From: Echria macrotheca
Lineage: Eukaryota > Ascomycota > Sordariomycetes > Sordariales > Schizotheciaceae
Direction: 5' to 3'
Assembly (NCBI GenBank): GCA_030411725.1
Contig: MU839827.1
Span: forward strand, 4,719,027-4,783,026
Length of the DNA: 64,000 nucleotides
Shown: piece by piece, positions 1 to 11,365 of the stretch
Layout of the letters: the number at the start of each line of letters is the position of its first letter
Numbering within the stretch: the stretch's first letter is position 1
The notes under the pieces: generated by a model
Seen by the model: only the letters and a program-made list of their open reading frames with translations
What the model was told of the DNA's origin: nothing
Databases searched by the model: none
Translations under genes and position numbers: made by a program

Positions 1-758
1 CACGGGCGTCGAGAAGCAGCGGAGCTGGGCAGCCCTTCGCATGCTCGGCGGAGCACCAGTCATATAAATAGCGAGTCCATCGCCAGGTCATGTTGGTGAG
101 GAGCGTGGCTGTGGCCGCCCGGTCGTCGATAAAGCCGTCCTTGGCCATCTTCCGCATCGCCCGGTACATGGATGGCCATGCGAGCGCCGGGTGTCGGATT
201 AGGAAGGCGAACTGCCAAGTGCGGAGGTACTCGTCGGGGAACACCGTCTTGTTGTTTGGGGAGAAGGTCTGTGTCGGACCGTAGTCGGGGAAGTTGAGAC
301 GGAAATCATCCTGCAAACCAGTGAGTTTCTTTCATGTTCTTAAATTGGTCGACCAGGATTACCTGCTGCACGCGGCTCTCGTGGTCGCCATCGGCATCCA
401 GCATGGTGGCTGGGTTGACGAACCAAAAGGCATGTTCCTTGGTGAACATGATCTTGCCTTTGGATCGCGCCTCGGCACTGCATTCTTCCATCTGGTCAAG
501 ACAATCCTGGAAGAGACTGCGGATCTCGCTTTTCTCATCGTCGGTCCATTCCACAATAGATTTGGCGTAATAGCCCTTGTAGGTGGCTGTGGTGAAGGCC
601 TCCAGGAAAAAGTAGCCGCTCTTGTCGTTGGCGAAGAGGTTGGGCTGGTGTTTGATGTCGAGCACCCTGACCAGCAGATTCGAAGCGGTCCGTGGGATGC
701 TAACGAGGAAGAGACGGCGGGAGTTCTTTGCGTGTGCGTTCTGCTCTGGACCAGCCAT
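1..758 (-). CDS. Sulfotransferase-like P-loop protein, 3' end missing
   Basis: Two exons are visible on the minus strand, 758-363 and 310-1, joined by a 52-nt intron (GTAATC..TTTGCAG, phase 0). The gene runs off the left edge without a stop. I chose the ATG at 758 because the product (MAGPEQNAHAKNSRRLFLVS...) then begins just before the conserved start of the fold; the frame is also open further upstream. LFLVSIPRTASNLLVRVL resembles the phosphosulfate-binding loop of sulfotransferases, where the usual Lys/Gly-rich P-loop is replaced by a Pro-Arg-Thr-Ala-Ser version. Exon 2 contains FLIRHPALAWPSMYRA, which fits the 3'-phosphate-binding RHP motif of the same fold. Fungal proteins of this kind are usually annotated as hypothetical or sulfotransferase-family, and their substrate is unknown. 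The family call is from motifs; a true sulfotransferase activity is an inference. Confidence 0.75.
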
Positions 759-2322
759 GGTTACAAGACAAATCAGGGTGTTGTATACGACGCCTGTGTT
801 AGTCGATCTGTTCAGGAGCACGGTGAGCAAATCACGACTCGAAAGAATGACAACATCCGAGTTGTGGATTGCGTGCTTCTTGTATTATTCCAGAGCAGGG
901 CTCCTCCTCTGCATGGGAGGGGGTAAGGTAGCGTTCGGCATTTCGTCTGGGACCGAGTTCCGGCTGTTCGCCCGTTCATCGGCCAAGACAGCACCGATCC
1001 GGGTGCCGTTCCCTTCGCGGAATAGCTGGTCCTTCTGTGTGGTTTGTTCGCATGTCGGATTCCAACTTGCCGGGGTGTTAGTCTTACGTTGCGTCGTTGC
1101 ACTCATGCACGCCTCTACAGGAAACGCGGGGATTGTCATTGGACTGTTGGACATGCGGATGCGGGATGATGATCGCTAGGGAGGAAGACAGAGGAAAAGG
1201 CATACTCCCGAGTGATTGGAGCTCCTGAGTGGTTGAAGCTCCCGAATGTCACGAGCCAACATGAAAGCGTGTGTCGGAAGTGACGGGTCTTTTTGGATAT
1301 GTTTCTACATTCAGCGGGACTGGGAAGGAACGGGCATACAGATCGATGACAAAACTTGAACTAGCTTATTCTCAACGTCGACAACATTTGCAAGCTGTCA
1401 ACATGGCTGGCGAATCGCGTACACAGACGTCTCCCGTATGGAAGGCACCGAAATAGCTGCCTGCCATTGCCCAAGCTGAAGGCGCTTCCAGGCAGTCATC
1501 TGTCAAGAAGTGTCTTGGTGGATGTTGATGACAGAATTGAGGACAGCGAAAGCGGAGGGAGCCGAAAAAGAGGCGCCAGGGGGTATAAGGCGCTAAACCC
1601 AGATGGTATAGGTGCTGAACCCCCACAAACACCCCCTACCCTGCAAGGCAGTTAGGCGGACTGCCGCCCCGCAGCGGTCCTGGACCTCCACCAAGTCCTT
1701 CCTGGACCTGCCTGACTGGACCTTCAAGTCCTTGACCTCAACCTGACACCGAACCTGGACGCGTCCTCCCAAGGAGAGCGGAACATACCCTAGACATTCC
1801 GCACAAGCTAGCATCAAATAAACGGGCAGGAAAATACACGGCCATGCCTTCCGAGGTTTTTGCCTGTTGCGGCAGCGACGCGCCAATCCGGCCGAAGACG
1901 CGCCAGTTACCCAGTACTCCTGTACTCGCACAGTTGCGCGTTGAGGATAAACGCCACCATCACTAGTTCCGAGCCAGTCACACCGGCCCCGGCCCGTCCC
2001 CGGATGAGTCCTGCGCACTGGCCCGGAGGCATCCAACATGTTTGTCCAGGTGTCTGTTCAGGCTGGCTATTTATTGCAGCCTGTCTGCTTCCGAACCACG
2101 ACTCGCTGAATATTCATCCTCCAGACAACACTCGGTTTCCGGACGAGGAGGTGACCTTGAGGCTCAGACTTCCAACCACCACCACTTCCCATCCAGGAGC
2201 TTATGCTCTTTCGGGCCGCCCGCGCGGGTCCTGTCAGCTCCAGGTCCGGCGAAGTTGAGCTTTTCACCTGCACGTCATCCCTTCCTCACGCTCAACCCTC
2301 TCCCCAACCACAGCAACGCAAG
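759..2322. other. Intergenic: shared upstream region
   Basis: This lies between two divergent genes, so it should hold both promoters. I see no convincing gene; the open frames here are short, Arg/Ser-rich and lack family motifs. An imperfect repeat built on CCTGGACCT and AAGTCCTT occurs at about 1677-1760. Confidence 0.5.
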
Positions 2323-4527
2323 ATGATCAGCCAAGAGGAAGCCTCGGAAAAGCTGTGGAAATGGCGCTACAAGTTCCGTCATCTCGGCAAGAACCCCGAC
2401 AAGGGACTAGACGACTTCTCCCAGGCCAGCACCGTTGTCGATGCTGACCTCGACGAGAAGAAGACCGACGGTGACTCAGCTGCCAAGAACGGCGAGCTCG
2501 GGTCGAGTCTGGCTGTCAAGACGCTCTACGAAGGACCCAAGAGCCACCCCGGCTTTTACGACTGGGTCGACTACCCGCCGAAGCAGCTGAGCAAGTCGGT
2601 CGCCAAGGCCCAGAGCCGGGTCGCCATCAAGGTCTTCAAGATCAAGGACACCGAGAAGCCCGCCATCATGGGCCGCCTGCCGCTGCGCTACCACTCGATC
2701 GAGGTCCAGAATCCGTCACTGATTGCCACCCTTACGGAAATTCTCAAGAGACAGGATGTCCACCTGGACACGACCGAAAGCGCCACCTTCTGCCACCCCT
2801 TCCGTGAACTCTACTTCGCCTACGACGACATCACGGCCAAGTACCAGGCCCTTGAAAAGGAAGGGGACAATACTGTGCGGCCCTTTGTGCTTCTTCTCCT
2901 CCGCCTGCTCGACGACATGTTCGCCGAGACGCGGGCCAAGCTCAGACAGCTCCGAGAAAGGGGTCTCGTACCCTTCAAGCTGGCGTGGACTCTTTTCCCA
3001 AAGAAGACGACCGTTGTGTCGTGGGCCTGTAACTGCGAGTTGCTCAGCAAGGTTGAAGATGCAAGCTACACATCAACGCCGAGCGGCGCCACCGTCTTGC
3101 AGATTCGGGGCAAGGTTTTGACGTTTAACGGACACGGCTTCCGCTGGGAAGACCACAAGGTCAACATCCCGGCGTATTCCGGCAACAAGCCCATCACGGA
3201 GCTGGCAGCGTATCCACTCGAGTTCCACGACGCCAAGGACGACGTCGTCAAGCGGCTCACGGCGCGCGGTATCAAGGTACTCGACCTCCAGGGTCTGACG
3301 TACGTCTGCTACCAGGGCATCGCCATCCACACCGACGACAGCGGGCCCTCCAAGCACAACGTCGACTGCCGGGTGCTTATCGACGTGGTCGGCTACAACA
3401 AGCACCACCTGACGATGGGCACGCGCGCCGACCCCCAGGCCAAAGAGCAGCTGGTTGTGGGGGAAGACCCGACGGCCACCCCGGAGTCCGGAACCGGTCA
3501 GCCCGTGTCTGAAAAGGCAAACTCGCTGCTCAGGCGGCTCAGCGACGAGGCGCAAGCACGCAACAAGAAGGCCATGCTTGACTTGGAGGCCAAGGAGCGG
3601 TATCTCATGTACATGATGCCGCTGATCGAGGGCTACGCGCTCAAGAACAAGCTATGGCTAACATTCTTCATCGACGACATCAAGCCCATGGCGTGGAACG
3701 ACGAGGCATACGACCATCTGGTGTATGACGAGCAGCAAAAGGATTTGGTCATGTCGTTTGTCGAGAACCACGGGGCGGCGGCGGCGGCGCGGAGGAAGGT
3801 GAAGGGCATGCAGGATGTGATTGCCGGCAAGGGTATGTACTCCTCCTTTTTTACCACCCAAGTATACTGACAAGTTATAGGCGAGGGCTTGATCATGTTG
3901 CTGAGCGGTCCACCGGGCACGGGCAAGACGCTCATGGCCGAGGCGGTAGCGGATCGGACACACAGGCCACTTTTCTACCTACAGGCCGAGGACCTGGGCA
4001 TCAATGCGGCATTGCTCGGGGCCAACATCAAGAAGGTGTTTGAGATGGCGACCGAGTGGGACGCCGTGATCTTGCTGGACGAAGCCGACGTCTTCATGGC
4101 CGAGCGGCATCCGCAAGACATTGCGCGCAACGAGCTCGTGTCCATCTTCCTGCGCGAGCTCGAGTACTTCCGCGGCATTATTTTCCTGACGACCAACCTG
4201 TTCAGCACTATCGACTCGGCTTTTCGGAGTCGTGTCAGCCTGCACCTGCTGTTCAAGCCGCTGACGCCCGACGCGCGCACTCTGGTGTGGCGCAAGTTTT
4301 TGGCCCGCGTGCCCGAGGCCGGCGATGTGAGTGAGGACGACTTCAAGGAGCTGGCAGCCTGGGAGCTCAACGGGCGTGAGATTAAGACGGCCGTCAAGAT
4401 GACGCGCAGCTGGTGCGAGCACAAGGGGTACGAGCTGAGCCTGGACCGGCTGGAGAATGGCATCCGCGTGACGAGTCCGCATGCGAGCAAGACGGGCAGC
4501 GGGACGGACACATCGCTATACGAGTGA
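2323..4527 (+). CDS. AAA+ ATPase with DUF7025-type N-terminal region
   Basis: Two exons (2323-3832, 3881-4527) and a 48-nt intron (GTATGT..TTATAG) give a 718-aa protein. The frame is open further upstream, but the ATG at 2323 has A at -3 and starts a normal MISQEEASEK N-terminus. Residues about 60-480 match the long, poorly characterised region found ahead of a single AAA module in many fungal proteins (DUF7025). The ATPase core follows: Walker A GPPGTGKT with Lys519, Walker B VILLDEAD with Asp570/Glu571, then sensor-1 FLTTNLF and an Arg-bearing IDSAFRSRV segment. The intron falls just before Walker A. Proteins of this family are cytosolic or mitochondrial ATPases of unknown substrate; I infer protein or complex remodelling only from the AAA fold. 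The protein is complete, with no missing catalytic residue. Confidence 0.92.
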
Positions 4528-5023
4528 TCCTGCTGGGTTTCTGGGAAGAAGTGGCAGAGGATACAAGTTCCCAATATCACGGTTGCGATGTAGCTTTGCA
4601 TGCAGTAGCATCTTGGCGGAGCTGGGTCTGTGGAGATGCAAAGCTTGGTACGACTGGGAGGGTTTGGGATTCAATTTGTTTCTACGGAGTAAATGGGGTT
4701 TTCTGATGAGCCAAGCGAATACCCGCTGTTACAACTCCATCATACCATGACATACTTATTTTGGGAAGTGATAAATCCACCTTCTGATATTCGTTGCGGA
4801 CTCTATTGTGCAAGGTAATTTCCTTTCGGCAGGATTTTGACAAGCCGCGAAGGATGGAGCTGAGTGATTTTTGACCCTTGTTGCATCGAGTTGCAGCTCG
4901 TTTCCGGTCGTACCGGGGATAGCGATGTATGAGAATAAAGTCTATATATATTATCTCATTCGCCCGTGAATCTTGTGTAACCACCGTCATTACACCGACC
5001 GACGTCCCAGGACGCGACGCAAG
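4528..5023. other. Intergenic: ATPase 3' side and amidase promoter
   Basis: AT-richer than the flanking genes, with no gene seen. It holds the TATA-like element listed separately, about 80 nt before the amidase start. Confidence 0.5.
4941..4953 (+). promoter_or_regulatory. TATA-like element of the amidase gene
   Basis: The run TCTATATATATTA lies about 70-80 nt upstream of the amidase ATG, a usual place for a fungal TATA box. Assignment is by position and sequence only. Confidence 0.45.
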
Positions 5024-6939
5024 ATGGTCACCACAAAATGGGCCGTCCTGCTCACCGCAGCCAGCGTCGCTACGGCATCCAACCTCACCGACTCGTCACT
5101 TCCCACCAGCCATGACAGCATCAGTGACACCCTCTTCCCCATGCTCCCCTGCGGCCCCTCCCGATTCCGCCTCGAGGAAGCCACCATCGCCGACATGCAA
5201 TCCGCCATGTCCCGGGGCATCCTCACATCCGTCCAGCTGGTAGAATGCTACGCCGCCCGCGTGAGACAGACAGACGACTACATCAACTCGCTGCTCGAGC
5301 TGAACCCGGACGTCCTCGCCATCGCGGCGGCGCGCGACGCCGAGCGCCGGGCGGGACGGGTCCGGGGACCGTTGCATGGGATCCCGTTCACCGTCAAGGA
5401 CAATATCGCCAGCGCGGACGAGATGGAGACGACGGCGGGGAGCTGGGCGCTGCTGGGGAGCGTGGTGCCGAGGGATGCGTTTGTGGTTGCGAAGCTGAGG
5501 GAGGCCGGGGCGGTGTTGTTTGGCAAGGCGACGTTGAGCGAGTGGGCGGATATGCGGAGTAATAATTATAGCGAGGGATACTCGGCCCGCGGTGGGCAGT
5601 GTCGGAGTCCGTATAATTTCACGGTGAATCCGGGCGGGAGTAGCTCGGGGAGTGCGGTTGGGGTCGCGGCGAATGCGATTGCTTTTTCGGTTGGGACGGA
5701 GACGGATGGGTCTGGTATGTTTTCTTTCCTCTTTCCTCTCTCTCTTTTTCTTCTTGTTTTATCCGTCTTTGATCTTATTCTCTTGTTTGTCTTTGGATTC
5801 GGTTTCTTAGGTATACTGACATGGATACCATGCAGTCATCAACCCGGCCATGAGAAACTCGATCGTGGGATTCAAACCGACAGTCGGGCTCACGTCACGA
5901 GCTGGGTACGTTAACTGCTTACATACCACAGTGATCCGAAGCTAATAACAAGAACAGAGTGATCCCCGAAAGCGAACACCAGGACTCCGTCGGCACCTTC
6001 GGCCGGACCGTAGCGGACGCCGTCCTCGCGCTTGATGCCATCGTCAGCGTTGATCCCAGGGACAACTACACGCTCGCGCAGCGCGGCAAGACGCCCTCGC
6101 GCCCCTATGCCTCCTTTTTAGCAGACAAATCCGCCCTTCGCGGCGCCTCCTTCGGCCTACCATGGGCCAGCTTCTGGCGCCACGCCGACCCGGAGCAACT
6201 CCGCATCCTCGGAACAGTGCTAGACCTGATCCGCGGCGCCGGAGCAACCATCATCAACGGCACCGAGATCACCGACTACGAAACCATCGTGTCTCCGGAC
6301 GGTTGGAACTGGGATTACGGCGGCACGCGCGGTTTCGCCAATGAGAGCGAGTACACGGTCGTCAAGGTCGACTTTTTCAACAATATTGCGTCGTACCTCG
6401 CCGAGCTGAAATCAAGCCCGGTCAGGTCGCTCGCTGATATTGTCCAGTATAACTACGACAACGACGGGTCCGAGGGCGGGAACCCGTGGCCTTTGGGACA
6501 CCCGGCCTTTTACTCGGGCCAGGACGGCTTTCTTGCGTCGCTGGAGACCGGCGGCGTAAGGGATGAGGTTTATTTCCAGGCGTTGAATTTCACGCAGTCG
6601 ACATCGCGGCGGGGGATTGACGACGCGTTGACCTACAAAGGGAAAAAACTGGCCGGGCTGCTGGTCCCGCCGGATGTTGGTCAGACGTATCAGATTGCCG
6701 CGCAGGCTGGTTATCCCATGGTCACGCTGCCGGCGGGCGTGCACTCGGCCACGGGCATGGGCATCGGGCTGGGCATCATGCAGACGGCCTGGGCGGAGGC
6801 CGAGCTGGTGAAGTGGGCGTCCGCGATTGAACATCTGCAGAAGAGCAGTGGGACGGCGTACCGGAGGAGTCTCCCGGGGTGGAATGGGTATTTGAAGAAA
6901 AACATTCCGTTGTTGAATATTTACGAGGGGTCGGATTAA
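5024..6939 (+). CDS. Secreted amidase-signature family protein
   Basis: Three exons (5024-5714, 5836-5905, 5958-6939) with introns of 121 and 52 nt give 580 aa; the frame is kept across both joins. The N-terminus MVTTKWAVLLTAASVATAS is a signal peptide, so the enzyme is probably secreted or in the secretory path. Amidase-signature motifs are present in order: the catalytic Lys in IPFTVKDNI (Lys125), the Gly/Ser-rich loop NPGGSSSGSA (cis-Ser about 206-207), and TETDGSV with the nucleophile Ser230, followed by VGFKPTVGLTSRAG. The Ser-Ser-Lys triad that hydrolyses amide bonds is therefore intact. The second half contains several N-glycosylation sequons. The natural substrate cannot be told from sequence; glutamyl-tRNA amidotransferase is ruled out by the signal peptide and the lack of partner genes. 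Confidence 0.93.
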
Positions 6940-8059
6940 CTTATGATACTTTCGAATAGCTTATTAATCACAGTTGACATATTTACCTATTCCGTAGGTA
7001 ACATATCAGATGCTGACAGAGCATCACGTTATTTTGAAGTTGGACAGTCAGCGTGCCAGCTACCCCTGCGCCTCATTTTTGACTGACAGTCTTATTTCGC
7101 GACTGCGGACAGGCCTCCAGAGTGATGTCCGGGAAGAAGTTGACGAGCTTCAGCCTATGCGAAAAAAAACACACACCAGATGAATACCTAAGTAATGGTC
7201 CAAGGATAACATTACCATATGGATCTGAAAGTCCAATGGTAGGATATCCGGGAGAAACCAAAACTGAGAGCTGAGCTGACAAGCTCGTCCGCATCTCACC
7301 ACATCCATGATTACTTATTCGTCACGACGATTTGTTAACTGGTCGACGAAACAGCCCTAGCTGCCCAGCCTCAACCTTATTCGGACATCACGCCGAAATC
7401 TTGCCTTCTCTTCGCTGAGTGGGACCAATGATAGACAGCCCAGTTTCAGCCCTGCTGTGGAGGTCAAGCCAAACTTGGGTAGTAACACAGATGACGTTGC
7501 TTTAAAATAATTGGATCAAACGACTCGGTGCAAGAAAAAGAAGTGGACAAGACGCAGCAGCCGCAGCCATCTCAGCCACGGACGAGGACCAGCGACCGGG
7601 TCCACATCCGGATCTACTGACCGGCACATCCCCGTGGCACCAAGCCGCAGCGGTAACTTTATCGGACGGGACCCACAGACACCGGGACCTTCCGCAGCGC
7701 CTCAGCTTTAGGCATCGACATAGCCATGTCTTGACTAATTTCCTCCCCTGTTTTTCTTTGCGCCCGGCTCGCTTACTCCAGGATGCTAACTGGGGACGTC
7801 TCCCATGCCCGAGTTCGTCTCCCGTAAGTGTAGTGGATCGACTAGACGGGCTGAGACCCGAGCAAAGCTTGTACTGATTAGACGTCTGACATGGCACTCC
7901 CTGCTCGGTCCGGTCCAGATGCAGTGCTGAGGCTTACCAGCCTTGTTAGATCTCCTGAATAAATATCCTGCATATGGCTTCTCCCTACACCCTAGATCTC
8001 TAGGCTCTTCTGTAGTTGTGGTTTTCCTGGATATTATTCTTTACCTTCTTGTGTACAAA
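6940..8059. other. Intergenic region before the S41 peptidase gene
   Basis: No gene recognised. A TATA-like AATAAATAT at about 7958-7966 sits roughly 95 nt before the peptidase ATG. The small open frames on both strands around 7500-7900 have no protein-like features. Confidence 0.45.
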
Positions 8060-10550
8060 ATGTTACCTGTCGTTCTCTTCGCCTTAGGCGGGCTTGCCCA
8101 TGTCCTGCCTGTTAGACAGAACTCGTCCCCCGACGTGTCTGTCATTCAGTCTGCCTTCCCATCATCTACTCCGACCGTCCCCACGGAGGCCTCTTCCCTC
8201 CCGGTATCATCCACAATCCCTTCTGCGGCTCCAACGGGCACAGGATGTGCTCAAGTCAGTCAGCTGTTCAAGGCCGTCGGTATGTTTATCCCCTGTGATA
8301 AACTCCTCCCGCTAACCCTTTAGACGGCCAAAACAGAACCGTGGGCCTCCCGTCAGTGGCCATCGCATGTCTCGAGTCCATTCCGGTGGATGTCGAGCGC
8401 GACATTGGCGTGATAGAGTTGTAAGTCTACCTAAACTTAGCCCCCGAGACCCCTACACTAATTCTCGTGAAAGTCTCCTCCCGTACATGTCCTTCCAGAG
8501 CACACTAGGCTACCTCCGCAGCCCGCCCAAAGGCTACCTCGTCCCCGGCGTTGATATCATTGGCGGCTTGGCTGCGATCCGCGAGAAACTGCGCAAGGGC
8601 TCGTACAAGAACCAGTTGGAGTGGGCGCTCGACATGCGACAACTTTGGGCGGCCGTATCCGACGGTCACTTCGCCTACACCCCTGCTCTCCTCACCACCT
8701 TCTTCTTTGAGCGCACGCTCAACATGACGTCCGTGTCCAGCGACGGGCTCTCGCTGCCCAAGATCTACGATATCAACGACGTCATGTCCGGGTCGGGGCT
8801 GGACAGCGTGTCCGACATCGAGTCGATCGACGGGACGCCAATCCAGGATTTCCTGGGTGTTGCCGCAGCAGTACAGGGCACGCAGGACCCCGACGCGCAG
8901 TTCAACTCGCTGTTCTGGTCCATCCCGGGTATCGGTAGCGTGCCCGGGGCCACGTTTGACTTTACCCTCCCGGATAAGCACACGGTGCGCTTCACCAACG
9001 GCACCACGCGGGACTACCGCAACTTGGCCAGCACAACCATCGACTTTAGCGACATCGACTCGGGTGAGAAGCTGCACGCGGCCGTGGAGATACCCCCCGA
9101 CACACCGCCGACCAAGCTCCGACGCCGCGATGACTCGGACCTTCCCCCGGCCGCCACGTCCGTCCCGGGCTACCCATCCCCCGTCGAGATCCACCGCGAC
9201 GGCTACATAGCCGGCTACTTCCTCAACACCACGGCGCACAGCAATGTCGCCGTCCTAGTTCTGACGAGCTTTGAATCTGCCACCGACGATTCATCCTCGA
9301 CCCCCGGCGCCCAAACAGCCGAGTTCGAGGAAACGCGCCGCGTAATCCGCGACTTCTTCGCCGCCTGCGCAAAAGCCGGCCGCACGAAGCTAATCATCGA
9401 TGTCTCCAAAAACGGTGGCGGCCTTGTCTTCCAGGGCTTCGAAGCCTACCGCAACCTCTTCCCCAAGGCGCAAGCCTGGTCCGGGGCCCGACTACGCGCC
9501 AACGCAGCCCTCGACATCGAGGGCGCCGCAACCTTTGGCACGCCCGACCAGATCGAGTCCGCCATCCTCGACCCGTCCACCTCGAAACCATACACAAGCT
9601 GGGACGCCATGTACGGTCCGAAGGTCTTCCCCGAGGACCGCGAGACCAATATGTTGGTATATGACTTCACCAACTCATCCCTGACCAGCGAACCCAACTT
9701 CCCCCCTTTCACCATCACCGGCTCCGACCCATCCGACCCGCCCCCGAAACAGCCGTTCGCCAAGGATGACATCGTCGTCGTGACCGACGGCTACTGCGGC
9801 AGCACGTGCACCATCTTCGTCGGCCTCCTCCAGCGCGAAGCCGGCGTGCGCACCGTCGCCCTCGGCGGCCGCCCCCTGTCCCAGCCCATGCAGGCCGTCG
9901 GCGGCGTCAAAGGCTCCCAAGTCAACTCCATCGCCGCCCTGCAAAGCACCTGGTCCAGCGTCGCGTCCATCTCGACCCTGCAAAACACCTCCTGGTCCAG
10001 CGTCGCATCCGTCTCGACCCTGCAAAACACCCGGTCCGACGCCGCCTCCATCCCAGCCTCGATCTCATCCATCTTCCCCACCGCAAACGACACCCTCCCC
10101 CCGCTCCAGCCCACCGACCTGTCCAGCATAACCCTAAACTACCGCAACGCCTACCCGCAAAACGCCCAGTCCGGACCGCCCGCCCACTTCCTCTACGAAG
10201 CAGCCAACTGCCGCCGCTTCTACCGCCCCGAACACCTCCAGGACATGACAACCCAATGGTCCGACGTCGCCGACGTAGCCTGGGGCGGCGCGCCCTGTGT
10301 GCCCGGCAGCGCCACCGGCAAAAACAACACCATGGCCGACAGGACGGTGGGCTATAGCGATGCGGTGCTGTCCAAGCAGAGCGTGTATGACGGCCCGGGG
10401 AGTCTGACGAATGCGGACTGGATTGCGCTGGGGAAGAACCGGACGGGCAGTTTGGAATTGATAGCGGATGCGACGACGAGTGGAGCGGCGCGGGTGGGCA
10501 TGAGTTTGTCGGTTGTCGTTGGTGTTGTTTTGGGCATGACGTTGTTGTAG
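8060..10550 (+). CDS. S41-family serine peptidase, probably GPI-anchored
   Basis: Three exons (8060-8279, 8324-8420, 8474-10550) with introns of 44 and 53 nt encode 797 aa. The second acceptor was chosen because only the AAAG at 8473 keeps the frame and restores LLPYMSFQSTLGYL, a typical start of this family's central region. The protein starts with a signal peptide (MLPVVLFALGGLAHV), then a Ser/Thr/Pro-rich stretch, an N-terminal domain, and the C-terminal-processing-peptidase core (about 300-640). DGYCGSTCTIF carries the catalytic Ser549; the general-base Lys lies beyond it in a family-specific position I cannot fix. A short hydrophobic tail, ARVGMSLSVVVGVVLGMTLL, after a small-residue region fits a GPI signal. 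A Ser-rich minisatellite is inserted downstream of Ser549. Fungal relatives are extracellular or cell-wall peptidases, and one (UstP) occurs in a peptide-toxin cluster; no such cluster is seen here. Confidence 0.88.
9939..10034 (+). repeat. In-frame minisatellite inside the S41 peptidase
   Basis: Two near-identical units of 39 and 42 nt (LQSTWSSVASIST and LQNTSWSSVASVST) are followed by a degenerate third (LQNTRSDAAS). They add a Ser/Thr-rich spacer without breaking the frame. Confidence 0.85.
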
Positions 10551-10715
10551 ATAATGAGTTGATAATGTTTTGAGAATGATGACGGGACGGAGTTTTACGG
10601 AGGATGAATAGGTACTTCATTTCAGGGGAATAAACACTGTCAGCACACTGTACAGAATGAGTCAGCCCGTACAAGGACAGAAATTCCAGCCCGCTTTAAC
10701 AATCAACCGAGATCA

Positions 10716-10787
10716 GCGTCAATGGTCTAGTGGTTAGGATTCAACCCTTCCAAGGTTGAGGGGGGGGTTCGATTCCCTCTTGACGCA
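10716..10787 (+). tRNA. tRNA-Gly (anticodon TCC)
   Basis: A full cloverleaf folds in 72 nt: acceptor GCGTCAA/TTGACGC, D-arm around TGGTCTAGTGGTTAGGA, anticodon stem CAACC/GGTTG with loop CTTCCAA (anticodon TCC), and a T-arm with GTTCGATT. The discriminator base is A and no CCA is encoded, as expected in eukaryotes. There is no intron. The T-stem has one G-U pair. Confidence 0.93.
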
Positions 10788-10793
10788 TTTTTT
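10788..10793 (+). terminator. RNA polymerase III oligo-T terminator
   Basis: Six T residues directly follow the discriminator base of the tRNA. Confidence 0.8.
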
Positions 10794-10874
10794 GGTCCCA
10801 ACCCCTTTCTCCTTTTTTTACACCTGTGATGCTACCCGGCAACCCGGCACCAAAATTGGAGAGGTATTGTCATC

Positions 10875-11345
10875 CTAAGTTTCTTTTCGTCCCTTTTTGC
10901 ACTCCGTCTTTTTGGTCTTCGTATCGGTGTCTTGGATAGGTGTAGTCGTGTCCGACTGCCCTTGGAGGAAACGTACAGCAATGCCCATAATCGACTTGTG
11001 CACTGTGCCTGTCATCTCAACACCACACCCAAGGTCGTCGTCTAACGACTCAAGAAGCTCCCAGGTCATGAAAATAAGCCACGGCATCACGTCAAGTATG
11101 TCCGCGTCAATCATTAGCATTGTCAAATTATTCCTACAGCCTACGATACTCCGCATCAAACCAGCGCTCATCTCGTCGTTGCAAAAATCCCAAACGGCCA
11201 CAAGAACGGCCTCTCATCAACAAAAATAAAGCCCAACAAGACTTTCGCTGTCCATACTCCGAAAATGCGACTCTAAGCGAATGAGCTTGGAAATGCACCG
11301 CTATCAATGCAGTCGTCCTCTCCAATCGCCTCCTAGAAGTCTCCA
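10875..11345 (-). pseudogene. Possible degraded coding relic
   Basis: The minus strand has an open stretch of about 112 codons (11213-10875) with balanced composition, including MLMIDADILDVMPWLIFMTW, ending in a Lys-rich tail. It has no ATG near its start. A second open frame just upstream (about 11345-11215, with TTALIAVHFQAHSLRVAF) would join it after a one-base frame shift near 11215. I do not recognise the protein. It may be a decayed gene between the tRNA and EDC4, or chance. Confidence 0.22.
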
Positions 11346-11365
11346 TGATGCCCTTCCCAACCCAT

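Noticed and set aside
8505..9239. 244-codon minus-strand open frame
   Set aside because: Shadow of the S41 peptidase coding region; no motif of its own.
9922..10674. 250-codon minus-strand frame, Arg/Ser/Gly-rich
   Set aside because: Overlaps the peptidase gene and its minisatellite; low-complexity composition typical of a shadow frame.
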